Shown in pieces: positions 1-10,992 of a DNA stretch of 64,000 bases (position 1 is the first letter of the stretch; each line of letters begins with the position of its first letter). The DNA lies in contig JBGAIH010000021.1 in NCBI GenBank assembly GCA_044225675.1, positions 1 through 64,000 on the forward strand, in the 5' to 3' direction. A program made the position numbers and the translations under genes. The notes under the pieces were generated by a model, which saw only the letters and a list, made by a program, of their open reading frames with translations, was not told the DNA's origin and ran no database searches. Source of the DNA: JACMQX01 sp044225675 (GTDB taxonomy: Bacteria; Pseudomonadota; Gammaproteobacteria; Burkholderiales; Burkholderiaceae_C).

Positions 1-2252
<2,252 letters not shown>

Positions 2253-2364
2253 ATAACTTTGAGTCTGATCTCAAAGATAGTTATGCCAATGAGGCGCATC
2301 AAAAATTGACTGATTGACTCTATGAATTCGTTGCTTTCGATCTATCGGAAGCAACAACAAGTTA

Positions 2365-2479
2365 TGCCTGATGACCATAGCGAAGTGGTCCCACTCCTTC
2401 CCATCCCGAACAGGACAGTGAAACGCTTCAGCGCCGATGATAGTGCGGGTTCCCGTGTGAAAGTAGGACATCGTCAGGC
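2365..2479 (+). rRNA. 5S ribosomal RNA
   Basis: This is a 115-base 5S rRNA starting TGCCTGATGACCATAGCG, with the conserved CCCATCCCGAACAGGACAGTG block in the middle. The terminal stem GCCTGA (2366-2371) pairs with TCAGGC (2474-2479). It lies about 110 bases after the 23S 3' end, with no tRNA between, as expected for the end of an rrn operon, and is followed directly by an intrinsic terminator. The ends are set by stem pairing and may shift by one or two bases. Confidence 0.96.
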
Positions 2480-2493
2480 TATTACAGCAGAGG

Positions 2494-2521
2494 AAGCCCA
2501 GCGGAAACGCTGGGCTTTTTC
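2494..2521 (+). terminator. intrinsic terminator of the rRNA operon
   Basis: A ten-base-pair perfect stem, AAGCCCAGCG (2494-2503) with CGCTGGGCTT (2508-2517), closes a GAAA tetraloop and runs into a T tract (2516-2520). It sits 14 bases after the 5S gene, so it should end the rrn transcript. The following 283 bases up to fadD contain no feature I can support. Confidence 0.93.
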
Positions 2522-2804
2522 ATTTGGGTGGTGGATTTGGAATAAGCGCCCCTCACAACCTTGGTTCTCTGGCCTGAGCCTCATGCGCAGCGTGGTCGAA
2601 CTAAGGCTGAGACTGCGCAACCTCTGCCATCCTCAAGATGAGCTTTGGGATGCGTCACCCCGACGTTCGCCGCTCAATGGCGTCAATACGCTGGCGGCTG
2701 TGAAACAGCAAGATGCACATGGTCTCCAAGCACGCGCGACCAGCCAGGTAAGCAGGTTGGTGCGACGAATTGGCTGCAGCCACTAATTGCCATGCTGGGC
2801 TGCA

Positions 2805-4490
2805 TTAACTCTGAGATCGTAATTCTCGACGCAGAATCTTGCCGACGTTGGTTTTCGGCAAGCTATCTCTAAACTCAATGTAGCGGGGCCGCTTGTACCC
2901 CGTTAAATTCTGAGCGCAGTATTTGCTCACATCTTCTTCCGTGAGGCCGGGATCGCCCTTAACGACAAAGACCTTGATTGCTTCGCCCTGCTTGGGATCT
3001 TGAACTCCTATTGCCGCGCATTCGATAACTCCAGGACAGAGTGAGATGACATTTTCCAGCTCATTGGGAAAAACATTGAATCCACTCACCAGAATCATGT
3101 CCTTCTTGCGATCGACAATTTTTGTGTATCCCCGAGAATCCATGATTCCAACGTCACCAGTTCTAAGATAGCCATCCAAAGTAAAGGCCTTGGCGTTCTC
3201 ATGAGGCTGATTGAAATACCCGGACATAACGTTTGGTCCACGGATGCAAATCTCGCCGGGCTGACCGACAGGAACATCGTCGCCTTGATCATTCTTGATG
3301 GCGATGTCAATGCTGGGAAGCGGCAGCCCGATACTCCCCGAGAACGAAGCCGCCGTGACGGGGTTGTTCGTTCCGATAGCGCACGTCTCACTCATGCCCC
3401 AGCCTTCGATCATGGTGGAGCCTGTAACTGCGTGCCAACTTGAGGCAGTTCCTTGAGAGGCGGCCATTCCGCCCGCCTGCGCTAGGCATAGATGCGAAAA
3501 ATCCACAGACCGAATCTCTGGATGTTGCAAGAGCGCGTTGAACAGCGTGTTGACCGCAGGCAGCAGATGAAAGGGGCGCTTCTTGAGAACCCGCACGAAG
3601 GCATCTGAATCGCGCGGATTGGGGATCAGGGTCATGTGCGCACCCCACCGAATGGAAAGCAGGCACAAAGTGAGGGCGAAGATGTGATAGAGGGGCAGCG
3701 CCGCAATGGAATTGATGTCGCGAGAACTCGCCACCCGCGCTACGCCTGGAGCGAACCAAGCTTCGGCTTGAAGGACAGCGGCAACAACATTCCTATGGGT
3801 GAGCATCGCTCCCTTCGACAAGCCCGTGGTCCCGCCGGTGTATTGCAGAAACGCAACTGAATCTGGGCCGATGCCCGGTGGGCGAAGCACAAGACGTTCA
3901 GCAGCATTCAGAGCCGAAACGAGGGAGGTAACCTGCACCGTCCCGCGAAGCTCAAACTTGTACGCTGGTACCAACTTGGCCAAATGCCTTGAAGCAAACG
4001 TCAGCCAGCGCCCACGCCAAAACCCAAGAAAGTCGCCTATTGACGTTATAACGACGTGCTTGACAGGCGTTCTATCAATGACTTCTTCCAAAGTCACTGC
4101 AAAGTTCTCCAGAATGACAATGGCGGTCGCGCCCGAGTCAGTCAGCTGATGTTCTAATTCTCGTGCCGTGTACAGGGGATTTACATTGACGCATGTGTAA
4201 CCTGCTCGCAGAACTGCAGCCATTGCAACTGCAAACTGCGGAATATTCGGAAGCATGATGGCAACGCGCGCGCCAGCCTCAAGATTCTGCGCTTGCAACC
4301 ACGCGCCGAACGCTGCGGACAGATGGTCGAGCTGCCCATAGCTCATCCATTCGTCCATGCAGACCGAGAACGGCTGTGCCGAATTTCTCTTGAAAGAGTC
4401 TTCCAGCAGATGAGCGACTGAACGAAAAGTCGCAGGATCGACGGTGTGAGGCACGCCGTCCGGATAGCTGTTCAACCAAGGTTTGTCCAT
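2805..4490 (-). CDS. fadD: long-chain fatty-acid--CoA ligase
   Basis: A 561-residue acyl-CoA synthetase of the ANL (AMP-binding) superfamily that activates fatty acids to acyl-CoA with ATP. Visible motifs are the phosphate loop YTGGTTGLSKG at 217-227, GWGMSET at 363-369, YLRTGD at 441-446, the hinge DRKKDMILVSG at 460-470 and the C-terminal catalytic lysine in VGKILRR at about 551. The open frame extends 127 residues further upstream, but that part has no family match and overlaps the next gene; ATG 4490 follows a good AGGAGA ribosome site and gives the usual FadD length. It is probably co-transcribed with the FFLEELYG gene 44 bases upstream. Counted lines have about 57% GC, below later parts of the window. 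Confidence 0.95.
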   Translation of the reverse strand: MDKPWLNSYPDGVPHTVDPATFRSVAHLLEDSFKRNSAQPFSVCMDEWMSYGQLDHLSAAFGAWLQAQNLEAGARVAIMLPNIPQFAVAMAAVLRAGYTCVNVNPLYTARELEHQLTDSGATAIVILENFAVTLEEVIDRTPVKHVVITSIGDFLGFWRGRWLTFASRHLAKLVPAYKFELRGTVQVTSLVSALNAAERLVLRPPGIGPDSVAFLQYTGGTTGLSKGAMLTHRNVVAAVLQAEAWFAPGVARVASSRDINSIAALPLYHIFALTLCLLSIRWGAHMTLIPNPRDSDAFVRVLKKRPFHLLPAVNTLFNALLQHPEIRSVDFSHLCLAQAGGMAASQGTASSWHAVTGSTMIEGWGMSETCAIGTNNPVTAASFSGSIGLPLPSIDIAIKNDQGDDVPVGQPGEICIRGPNVMSGYFNQPHENAKAFTLDGYLRTGDVGIMDSRGYTKIVDRKKDMILVSGFNVFPNELENVISLCPGVIECAAIGVQDPKQGEAIKVFVVKGDPGLTEEDVSKYCAQNLTGYKRPRYIEFRDSLPKTNVGKILRRELRSQS

Positions 4491-4534
4491 GACGTCTCCT
4501 TGCGTCAGATTCTGGACAACAGGGGAGCGATGGG

Positions 4535-5278
4535 TTACCGGGCAAGCCCTAGGGTGGGGCCAAGGCGCGTCGCGCAAGCGACAAAATCGTCGTCGAAAAG
4601 CTCTTGGATAAAGGCTTCCTCTCGTTCTCGGATCACTGCAAGAAACTGGACTGCGGCCCCGGGCACCTTCGACATGCGTCCAAAGGTCTCGAAACCTGAC
4701 TCCAAAAAGCTTTGAAGCGAACTGAGTCCAGCCGTGGAAGCGGGGCGCCTCATCAACTTGAGCATCGTTCGCAGGCCTGGGATCGCGGTCAGTTGCACCA
4801 ATGACGTTCCGAGCTCGAGCACAGCGGCGAGCTGCTGTTCCCTTGATTCCCGACGCCCCACCGCGCGCCATGCAGCAAGATACCTCAATGCGTCGGACTG
4901 CAAAGGATCATGCTGCGCAAGCCACGCATGAGCCATCTGGTAGTCCAGAGTCTCCGTCAGCGCGTGAAGCTCTGCGATGGACTGCGCCGTTTCCACCACC
5001 GACTGCGGAAACAGTGTCTCAATCGTGCCGGCAATCTTGTGAAACTGGCTGTCGCGGGCACTGAAGTCCCTGACCCCGTATAGTTCTTCCAAGAAAAACC
5101 GCGTTGGCGACCCATATACCGGGTCTTCCAGGAGATCGGAGTAGGAACTGGCAAATCGGCGAGACTGCAGGCTTTTGATGCTCCAAACGGCCCGACTCAA
5201 CTCGAGATCTGCCGCTCCAGTCTCTCGGAGGTGATGAACCCTTTCAATGGCAGACCGGATCCGAAGGGCGGATGACAT
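4535..5278 (-). CDS. FFLEELYG-motif protein of unknown function
   Basis: A 247-residue, mostly helical, apparently soluble protein. Residues around 60-72 carry FFLEELYGVRDFSARD, the hallmark of a conserved proteobacterial family known only as FFLEELY motif proteins; no catalytic role is established that I know of. No signal peptide or membrane segment is apparent. It lies 44 bases upstream of fadD on the same strand, so a single transcript is likely, and diverges from a lipase gene. This suggests a role in fatty-acid uptake or activation, which is inference from position only. Confidence 0.85.
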   Translation of the reverse strand: MSSALRIRSAIERVHHLRETGAADLELSRAVWSIKSLQSRRFASSYSDLLEDPVYGSPTRFFLEELYGVRDFSARDSQFHKIAGTIETLFPQSVVETAQSIAELHALTETLDYQMAHAWLAQHDPLQSDALRYLAAWRAVGRRESREQQLAAVLELGTSLVQLTAIPGLRTMLKLMRRPASTAGLSSLQSFLESGFETFGRMSKVPGAAVQFLAVIREREEAFIQELFDDDFVACATRLGPTLGLAR

Positions 5279-5348
5279 CCAGAAAGTGTATCTCCGGGCG
5301 AATCAGGCTTGAAACGCACATTCTCCTAAATACCGCTACCAAGAAATC

Positions 5349-6248
5349 ATGATCGCGCGCTTGCAGCAACTCACGCTTGCACTGGCTCTAGCCTTTGCGA
5401 TAGCCTGGGCCATTCCATCCTGGGGGCACCCCTTGCTGGCCGCAGGGGGCGCACTACTGATTGCGTGTGGTTACGCACTGTTGCTCGCCATTCAATTCGT
5501 ACTTCTGCATCAGTTCGGCCAGAATGACCCCACCCCCAAAGCTTCACCGCGACAATTGGCAGGTGCGTGGTGGGGCGAACTCATCGTGGCACTCAAGGTG
5601 TTTTGTTGGCGCCAACCCTTCCGGTCGAGCGCGATAAGAGACCGCCTGCCCGCGCCAGATTCCCAGGGAACTCGGCCCGGTGTGGTGCTCATCCATGGAT
5701 TCTTTTGTAACCGTGGCCTCTGGACGCCTTGGCTGCAAATCCTGGAGCGGCGCGAAACGCCGTTCATTGCCGTCAATCTCGAACCCGCGTTTGGCTCGAT
5801 CGACGAATACACCGCGTGTATCGAGCGCGCTGTCAGTCAGATGGCCACAGCGTCAAAGTGCCCTCCAGTTCTCGTCTGCCATAGCATGGGTGGCCTTGCG
5901 GCACGGGCCTGGTTGCGACGGTATGGTGGGAGAGCGCGAATTCAGCATTTGGTGACAATCGGGACGCCCCACCACGGCACTTGGCTGGGGCACCTGAGTC
6001 GAGCCACCAATGGCCAACAGATGTCTCTCGGGAGCAACTGGCTCAACAAGCTTGCACAGGATGAGTCTGCACAGAAGACACCCCCAACGACTTGCTGGTA
6101 CTCCAATTGCGACAACATCGTCTTTCCGCCAAAGACCGCGACGCTGGAGTGGGCAGACAACAGGCTGGTCAGCGGTGTCGCTCATGTACATCTCGCGTTC
6201 CACCGTCAGGTCTTGGAGGAGACGCTGGCGATAATAGATTCTGTATGA
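5349..6248 (+). CDS. membrane-anchored alpha/beta-hydrolase (lipase/esterase type)
   Basis: A 299-residue protein with two N-terminal hydrophobic segments (about 7-25 and 32-54) followed by an alpha/beta-hydrolase domain. The oxyanion HG is at 116-117 (LIHGFF), the nucleophile elbow CHSMGG puts Ser179 at the active site, and TIGTPHHGT (203-211) is typical of lipases and PGAP1-like hydrolases. Asp255 and His279 (GVAHVHL) are the likely remaining triad residues. It is divergent from the FFLEELYG-fadD pair, 70 bases away. An inner-membrane lipase that releases fatty acids for FadD fits the context. The substrate is unknown. Confidence 0.85.
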   Translation: MIARLQQLTLALALAFAIAWAIPSWGHPLLAAGGALLIACGYALLLAIQFVLLHQFGQNDPTPKASPRQLAGAWWGELIVALKVFCWRQPFRSSAIRDRLPAPDSQGTRPGVVLIHGFFCNRGLWTPWLQILERRETPFIAVNLEPAFGSIDEYTACIERAVSQMATASKCPPVLVCHSMGGLAARAWLRRYGGRARIQHLVTIGTPHHGTWLGHLSRATNGQQMSLGSNWLNKLAQDESAQKTPPTTCWYSNCDNIVFPPKTATLEWADNRLVSGVAHVHLAFHRQVLEETLAIIDSV

Positions 6249-6321
6249 GATAGTGGAGACCACTGGGTCAGGCCTGCCGGGCCGTTACCCGTGGCAGTCA
6301 ACAGGAAATGAAGGAACCCCC

Positions 6322-7440
6322 ATGCCACTGATCGTCGTCATGGAAGACGATGCCGGCACACGCATGCTGGTCGCTTCGGTCCTCAAAAAGGATGGATACG
6401 AAGTACTCACTGCAGAAAATGGAGCCCAAGGGCTGCAGTTGGTCGAGGCCCATCAGCCTGCCTTGATCATCAGCGACGTTCAAATGCCGGAAATGAACGG
6501 CTTTCAGATGCTTGCGGCAGTCCGCCAGAATCCGGCTCTGGCATCAACCCCCGTGATTCTGTTGACTTCTCTGCAGGAACGAGCGCATATGCGGATCGGC
6601 ATGAACACGGGCGCCGACGACTACATCACCAAGCCCTTCAGGCCGGGCGAATTGCGCGAAGCTGCGGCTGCGCAGTTGAACAAGCGAGTCATGCAGGCCA
6701 AACTGCAGAATATGGCGGTCGACGCCGCAGTGCAGTCGGCACTTGATGCGCAGAAGCACAAGCTCGCAAAGCTTTACGAGCAGCGGCTTGCCAAGGAGCT
6801 TAGCGACCGGTGGCCTACTGGCGACGGGAGTGCGGAAGACGAGAAATTCGCGCATGCAACGGTGCTGTTTGTCGACATGCTCAACTACGCGGCTCTGGCG
6901 GAAAAGCTCAGTGGCCCCGAGCTTAGCGAGATGATCAAGCGGTTTTATGGCAGCGCAGGAGATACGGTACATCTTTTCGGCGCGCGCCACATGCAGTTTA
7001 TCGGGGAAGGCCTGCTGGCCGTCTTCGTGGACAGCACGGACACGAAGTCCGTCAACCATGGTTTGCGTGCCGCAAGAGCGGGCCTTGGGTTGGTCGATTC
7101 CGCCCACCGGATGCGACAGTATCTGCAGGCCCAGTTCCCGGACAGAGGCCTTCCCCGCTTTGAGGTCAGTGTCGCTCTGCACAGCGGGCCAGTGACCCTG
7201 GCGAGATTGGAGGATCCCTTGCATGGATCCTCCGCGCAGCTGCTTCCGGTGGGAGACGCCGTAAGCGTCACGATGCTGCTCCAGAAAGCAGCCCAGGGCA
7301 TCGGTTGGTCGATGACTGCCAGCATCACCATGCTTCGTGGTGTCACAGGTGCCGTGCGAATCGGCAATCGCGCCCTGATCGACTTGCCGGGCCGATCCAC
7401 CCCCGTGGATGCTGCGGAGCTCGTGGGCTTGGCCCTTTGA
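6322..7440 (+). CDS. response regulator with degenerate class III nucleotide cyclase domain
   Basis: A 372-residue protein: a CheY-like receiver (1-120; acidic pocket E8/D9/D10, phospho-acceptor D52, K104), a linker helix (about 120-165) and a class III adenylate/guanylate cyclase homology domain (176-372). In the cyclase domain the first metal Asp (D185, LFVDM) is present, but the second metal position reads GEG (E229), the base-selecting Lys is Q225, and the transition-state Asn and Arg are S315 and L319. The output domain is therefore probably not catalytic, or works only as half of a heterodimer. ATG 6322 follows an AAGGAA ribosome site; an upstream ATG at 6253 adds 23 residues with no family match. 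A hybrid kinase gene follows six bases later, its likely partner. Confidence 0.88.
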   Translation: MPLIVVMEDDAGTRMLVASVLKKDGYEVLTAENGAQGLQLVEAHQPALIISDVQMPEMNGFQMLAAVRQNPALASTPVILLTSLQERAHMRIGMNTGADDYITKPFRPGELREAAAAQLNKRVMQAKLQNMAVDAAVQSALDAQKHKLAKLYEQRLAKELSDRWPTGDGSAEDEKFAHATVLFVDMLNYAALAEKLSGPELSEMIKRFYGSAGDTVHLFGARHMQFIGEGLLAVFVDSTDTKSVNHGLRAARAGLGLVDSAHRMRQYLQAQFPDRGLPRFEVSVALHSGPVTLARLEDPLHGSSAQLLPVGDAVSVTMLLQKAAQGIGWSMTASITMLRGVTGAVRIGNRALIDLPGRSTPVDAAELVGLAL

Positions 7441-7446
7441 CGTCCG

Positions 7447-10400
7447 ATGGCGGTTGAGAGAATGCGATTGATCCCGCTCAGCAGAATCCTGGGCGCATGC
7501 CTGCTGGTCATGGCTCTGGTGCCCGCATTGCTGATCGCCGTGCTTCTGGTTCGGAGCAGCTCGCATTCGGTGCGCGAACTGGCAGGGAGCATCATTACCA
7601 ATGTGGCGTCCCGGGTACAGTCCGACGCGGAAATTCACCTCAGACAAGGCCACGATGTCCTGAACGGATTGTTCCCCGAATCCATGAATGAGGTCCAGGC
7701 CGCGCAGGCGCGAGACTGGCTGAACAATCCCCAGTACTTTGAAACCGTGGCGCAGGCCCTGACGCGCCAGTCCGCAGCAGTTCCCGTGGTGTATTTTGGA
7801 AACCGCCAAGGGGCCTACTTCGGCGTCGATCATGGCGCGGAAGGCACTCGAGTATCCGTGAGGCCGGCCGACGGACGGGGGCGGCGGATCTACCTGGCGA
7901 GCAAACCTGGGGACCGCACTCGACAAGTGGGTGTTGAAGAGGACAATTTCGAACCGAGAACCAGACCCTGGTATCAAGGCGCCCTGATCGCCAAAGGGCG
8001 GGTTTTCTCAGCAGTCCAAAGAGTCCCGGGGCGCTCCCAGCTCTTCGTGTCCCTTTCGCAGCCGGTGTATGAGCCCGACAGCAGCGCTGCCGGTGTTTTT
8101 GGCGTCGACCTGCTGCTTCAGCCGCTCGCGGACATGCTGCAGACTCAAAGCATCAGCGCAAGAGGTGCCGCATTCATCGTCGACCAGAATGGCCTGTTTG
8201 TCGCCGGGTCGGCAGGAGACAGCCTTTTTCGGGATGGTTCGGCGGGGCTCGAGCGCCGCAGTCCGTCCGACAGTGCCAATCCGGTCATTCGGCAAAGCTA
8301 TGCCGCATTGCAGGCTGAATGGGCAAGTCGCAATGCCGACACTGTTGCTCGCAATACGGCGCTTCAGCGCCTTCCCTTCGGCTCGGAATCGCTCCTCATG
8401 GTGCAGCGCCCCTTCGGCGAATCACTCGGGCTGAGCTGGACCCTTGTGGTCGCAGCGCCCGAGGGCGACTTCACGGCGGAAATCGACCGCGCCTGGCGGA
8501 CATCGCTGTGGCTCATGGCGGGTCTTGTCGTCCTGAGTGTCGTTGCGGCATCGCTGATCGCGAGCGGTATCGGCTGGCGGTTGCGCCGGCTGAGCAAAGC
8601 GGCAGAAATGCTGGGGCAGGGGCAGGTTCCGACGATTGACCGGAGTACGCGCATCCTGGAGGTGCGGCAGTTGTCGCAGGTGATGCACGACAGCGCCGAG
8701 CAACTGCAGGGATATCGCCAGCAGGTTCTGGCCGATGCGGAAGCCTTGAAGCAGGCCAACGAGACGCTTGAGGCCCGCGTTGAGCGGCGGACAGCAGAGC
8801 TTGCTGCTTCTCGCGAAGAGGCGTTGGCCGCTGCCAGGGCCAAGGCGGCGTTTCTGGCCACGATGAGTCACGAGATTCGCACTCCGCTCAACGGCGTCGT
8901 GGGAATGAGCACGCTACTGGCGGAGACGTCTCTGGACCTGGAGCAGCGAGACTATCTTCAGACAATCCGCCTCTCGAGCGATCAATTGCTCGCGGTGATC
9001 AACGACATCCTCGATTTCTCCAAGATCGAATCCGGCAAGCTCGAACTCGAGGCCGAACCGCTGAGTCTTCGGGGGGCGGTTGAAGAGGCCTGTGACATTG
9101 CCGCTCCCCGCGCGCGCGAGAAGGGTCTGGAGCTCATCATCGACGTTCCAGAAGCGAAGGAAGGCGGGGTCCCGTCCGCGATTCGTGGCGACATCACGCG
9201 GCTGCGCCAGGTTCTGATCAACCTGATCAATAACGCGGTCAAGTTCACGGCCCATGGCGAGGTTGCTGTTCACGTGCAACTCAGGCAAGAGGCGGATGCT
9301 CAGGGGCGTTCGGTCATCGAGTTTCGCGTGGTCGACAGCGGGATCGGGATACCTCCTGAGCGGGTCGAGTCGCTTTTTCAGGCCTTCACGCAGGTGGATG
9401 CGTCGACGACGCGCAAGTATGGCGGTACCGGTCTGGGCCTGGCGATCTGCAAGCGCCTGGTCGAATTGATGGGAGGCGAGATCGGGGTTGAGAGCCAACT
9501 GGGCAAAGGTTCGACATTCTGGTTCACCATCGCCGCGCCGGTCGCCGAGATGGCGCCCGCATTCAGTCATGCGGAAGTCGGGGTTCTCAAGGCCAACCGT
9601 GCGTTGATCGTTGACGACCATGCCACGAACGTTCGCATCCTCACACGCCAGCTACAACTGTGGGGCATGGAGGTGGCCAGCGCAGACTCGGGGGCCGCAG
9701 CACTGGAATGGCTGGCAAAGGCGTCCGCCAACACGCCAGGATACTGGATGCCGGACGTGGTTATCACGGACATGCACATGCCTGAGATGGACGGAGTGAC
9801 GCTTGCGCGCCATATCCGTTCGTTGACTGAACTGCGTGACATTCCTCTCGTACTTCTGAGCTCGGGCTTCATGCCGGCAAGTGATGACAGCGCAGGGCTG
9901 TTTGACGCGAGACTGCTCAAGCCGGCAAGGCAGACACAACTGTTCGATACCATCGCGCGTTGCATATCTTCAGATCATGGAAGCAATGGCAAGGTCGCCG
10001 CCGTGACGACCGATGTGAAGAAGAACGTCACCGTTCTTGTGGCGGACGACAATGCCGTCAACCTCAAGGTTGCGTGTGCGATGCTGCTCAAGCTCGGATA
10101 TGACATCCATACAGCTGTTGATGGGCGGGAGGCCGTCCAGGCGGTAGCGCACAGCATGTCGCAAGGACCTCGGTTCGGGGCAATCCTGATGGACGTCAAC
10201 ATGCCGGAAGTGGACGGCTTGCAAGCCACGCAGCAGATTCATGCGGCGTACGGCGCCAAGGCACCCCCCATCATTGCCCTGACGGCAGCGGCTTCTGCAG
10301 AAGACAAGGCGAGATGCGAAGCTGCCGGAATGGACGATTACCTCACGAAGCCCTTGCACGTGGCGTCGCTGGCATTGGCGCTTGAGAAGTGGGTTCATGT

Positions 10401-10863
10401 CGACGTTGCGGGGAGTCCCGAGCAGGGTGAATCCGGCGATGGTGGCGATGTGCGGCAGTCGCCGGCGGAGACAGCGGGTGCAATTTCGGCGGGGGAGACC
10501 CATTCCCCCGAGCCTGACCTGCCACTCATAGACTTCAGCCGACTGAATGAATTCAGGGAGTTCGACGATGACGAGCAGAGCATGACGCGCGAGGTCGTCA
10601 ACCTGTTCCTGAGCGATGCGCCAACCCGCCTGGAGGCGATCGGCTCGGCCATCAACGCCAACGACGCAGAGGCGCTGTCACGGGCCGCTCACGCACTCAA
10701 AGGCGCCGCAAGCAATGTCGGTGCCGTGGCCATGCAGAGCGTTTGCGCGCGACTGGAGAGCGTCGCCAAGGCCGCGAGCATCCCGGACGATGCGCGCCTG
10801 TCAATGGCCCAGCTCTCTGCACTTTGGGAGCGCACGCGGCAAGAGCTTGTTGCCTGGCTTTGA
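7447..10863 (+). CDS. Cache-HAMP hybrid sensor histidine kinase with two receivers and HPt
   Basis: A 1138-residue inner-membrane phosphorelay kinase. Order: transmembrane segment (about 9-31), long periplasmic Cache-type sensor (to about 350), second transmembrane segment (about 355-377), HAMP and coiled coil (378-465), HisKA with H475 in SHEIRTPLNG, HATPase (N box INLINNAVKFT, glycine box GTGLGLAICK at about 660), receiver 1 (D775), receiver 2 (D916) and a C-terminal HPt with H1082 in AHALKG. All phospho-sites are intact. The gene starts six bases after the response-regulator/cyclase gene, so the HPt may pass phosphate to that receiver. The ligand is unknown; Cache domains usually bind small metabolites. 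The start is uncertain by five codons (ATG 7447 or 7462). Confidence 0.95.
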   Translation: MAVERMRLIPLSRILGACLLVMALVPALLIAVLLVRSSSHSVRELAGSIITNVASRVQSDAEIHLRQGHDVLNGLFPESMNEVQAAQARDWLNNPQYFETVAQALTRQSAAVPVVYFGNRQGAYFGVDHGAEGTRVSVRPADGRGRRIYLASKPGDRTRQVGVEEDNFEPRTRPWYQGALIAKGRVFSAVQRVPGRSQLFVSLSQPVYEPDSSAAGVFGVDLLLQPLADMLQTQSISARGAAFIVDQNGLFVAGSAGDSLFRDGSAGLERRSPSDSANPVIRQSYAALQAEWASRNADTVARNTALQRLPFGSESLLMVQRPFGESLGLSWTLVVAAPEGDFTAEIDRAWRTSLWLMAGLVVLSVVAASLIASGIGWRLRRLSKAAEMLGQGQVPTIDRSTRILEVRQLSQVMHDSAEQLQGYRQQVLADAEALKQANETLEARVERRTAELAASREEALAAARAKAAFLATMSHEIRTPLNGVVGMSTLLAETSLDLEQRDYLQTIRLSSDQLLAVINDILDFSKIESGKLELEAEPLSLRGAVEEACDIAAPRAREKGLELIIDVPEAKEGGVPSAIRGDITRLRQVLINLINNAVKFTAHGEVAVHVQLRQEADAQGRSVIEFRVVDSGIGIPPERVESLFQAFTQVDASTTRKYGGTGLGLAICKRLVELMGGEIGVESQLGKGSTFWFTIAAPVAEMAPAFSHAEVGVLKANRALIVDDHATNVRILTRQLQLWGMEVASADSGAAALEWLAKASANTPGYWMPDVVITDMHMPEMDGVTLARHIRSLTELRDIPLVLLSSGFMPASDDSAGLFDARLLKPARQTQLFDTIARCISSDHGSNGKVAAVTTDVKKNVTVLVADDNAVNLKVACAMLLKLGYDIHTAVDGREAVQAVAHSMSQGPRFGAILMDVNMPEVDGLQATQQIHAAYGAKAPPIIALTAAASAEDKARCEAAGMDDYLTKPLHVASLALALEKWVHVDVAGSPEQGESGDGGDVRQSPAETAGAISAGETHSPEPDLPLIDFSRLNEFREFDDDEQSMTREVVNLFLSDAPTRLEAIGSAINANDAEALSRAAHALKGAASNVGAVAMQSVCARLESVAKAASIPDDARLSMAQLSALWERTRQELVAWL

Positions 10864-10992
10864 GATGGCCAAGCTGGGCGAGCGGGAGCGCGTGTAAATA
10901 AGTCGCAAGAATTTCGGGCAATATTCACCGCTATTCCATCGGAACTTTGTCTACCCTCGGCACATTCAAACGAATGAGTTGGGGCGCAGGAC

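Noticed and set aside
2253..2364. tRNA or extra RNA gene between 23S and 5S
   Set aside because: No cloverleaf or T-loop sequence is visible in this spacer.
4491..4871. N-terminal extension of fadD
   Set aside because: The extra 127 residues are unrelated to acyl-CoA ligases and overlap the FFLEELYG gene; ATG 4490 has the ribosome site.
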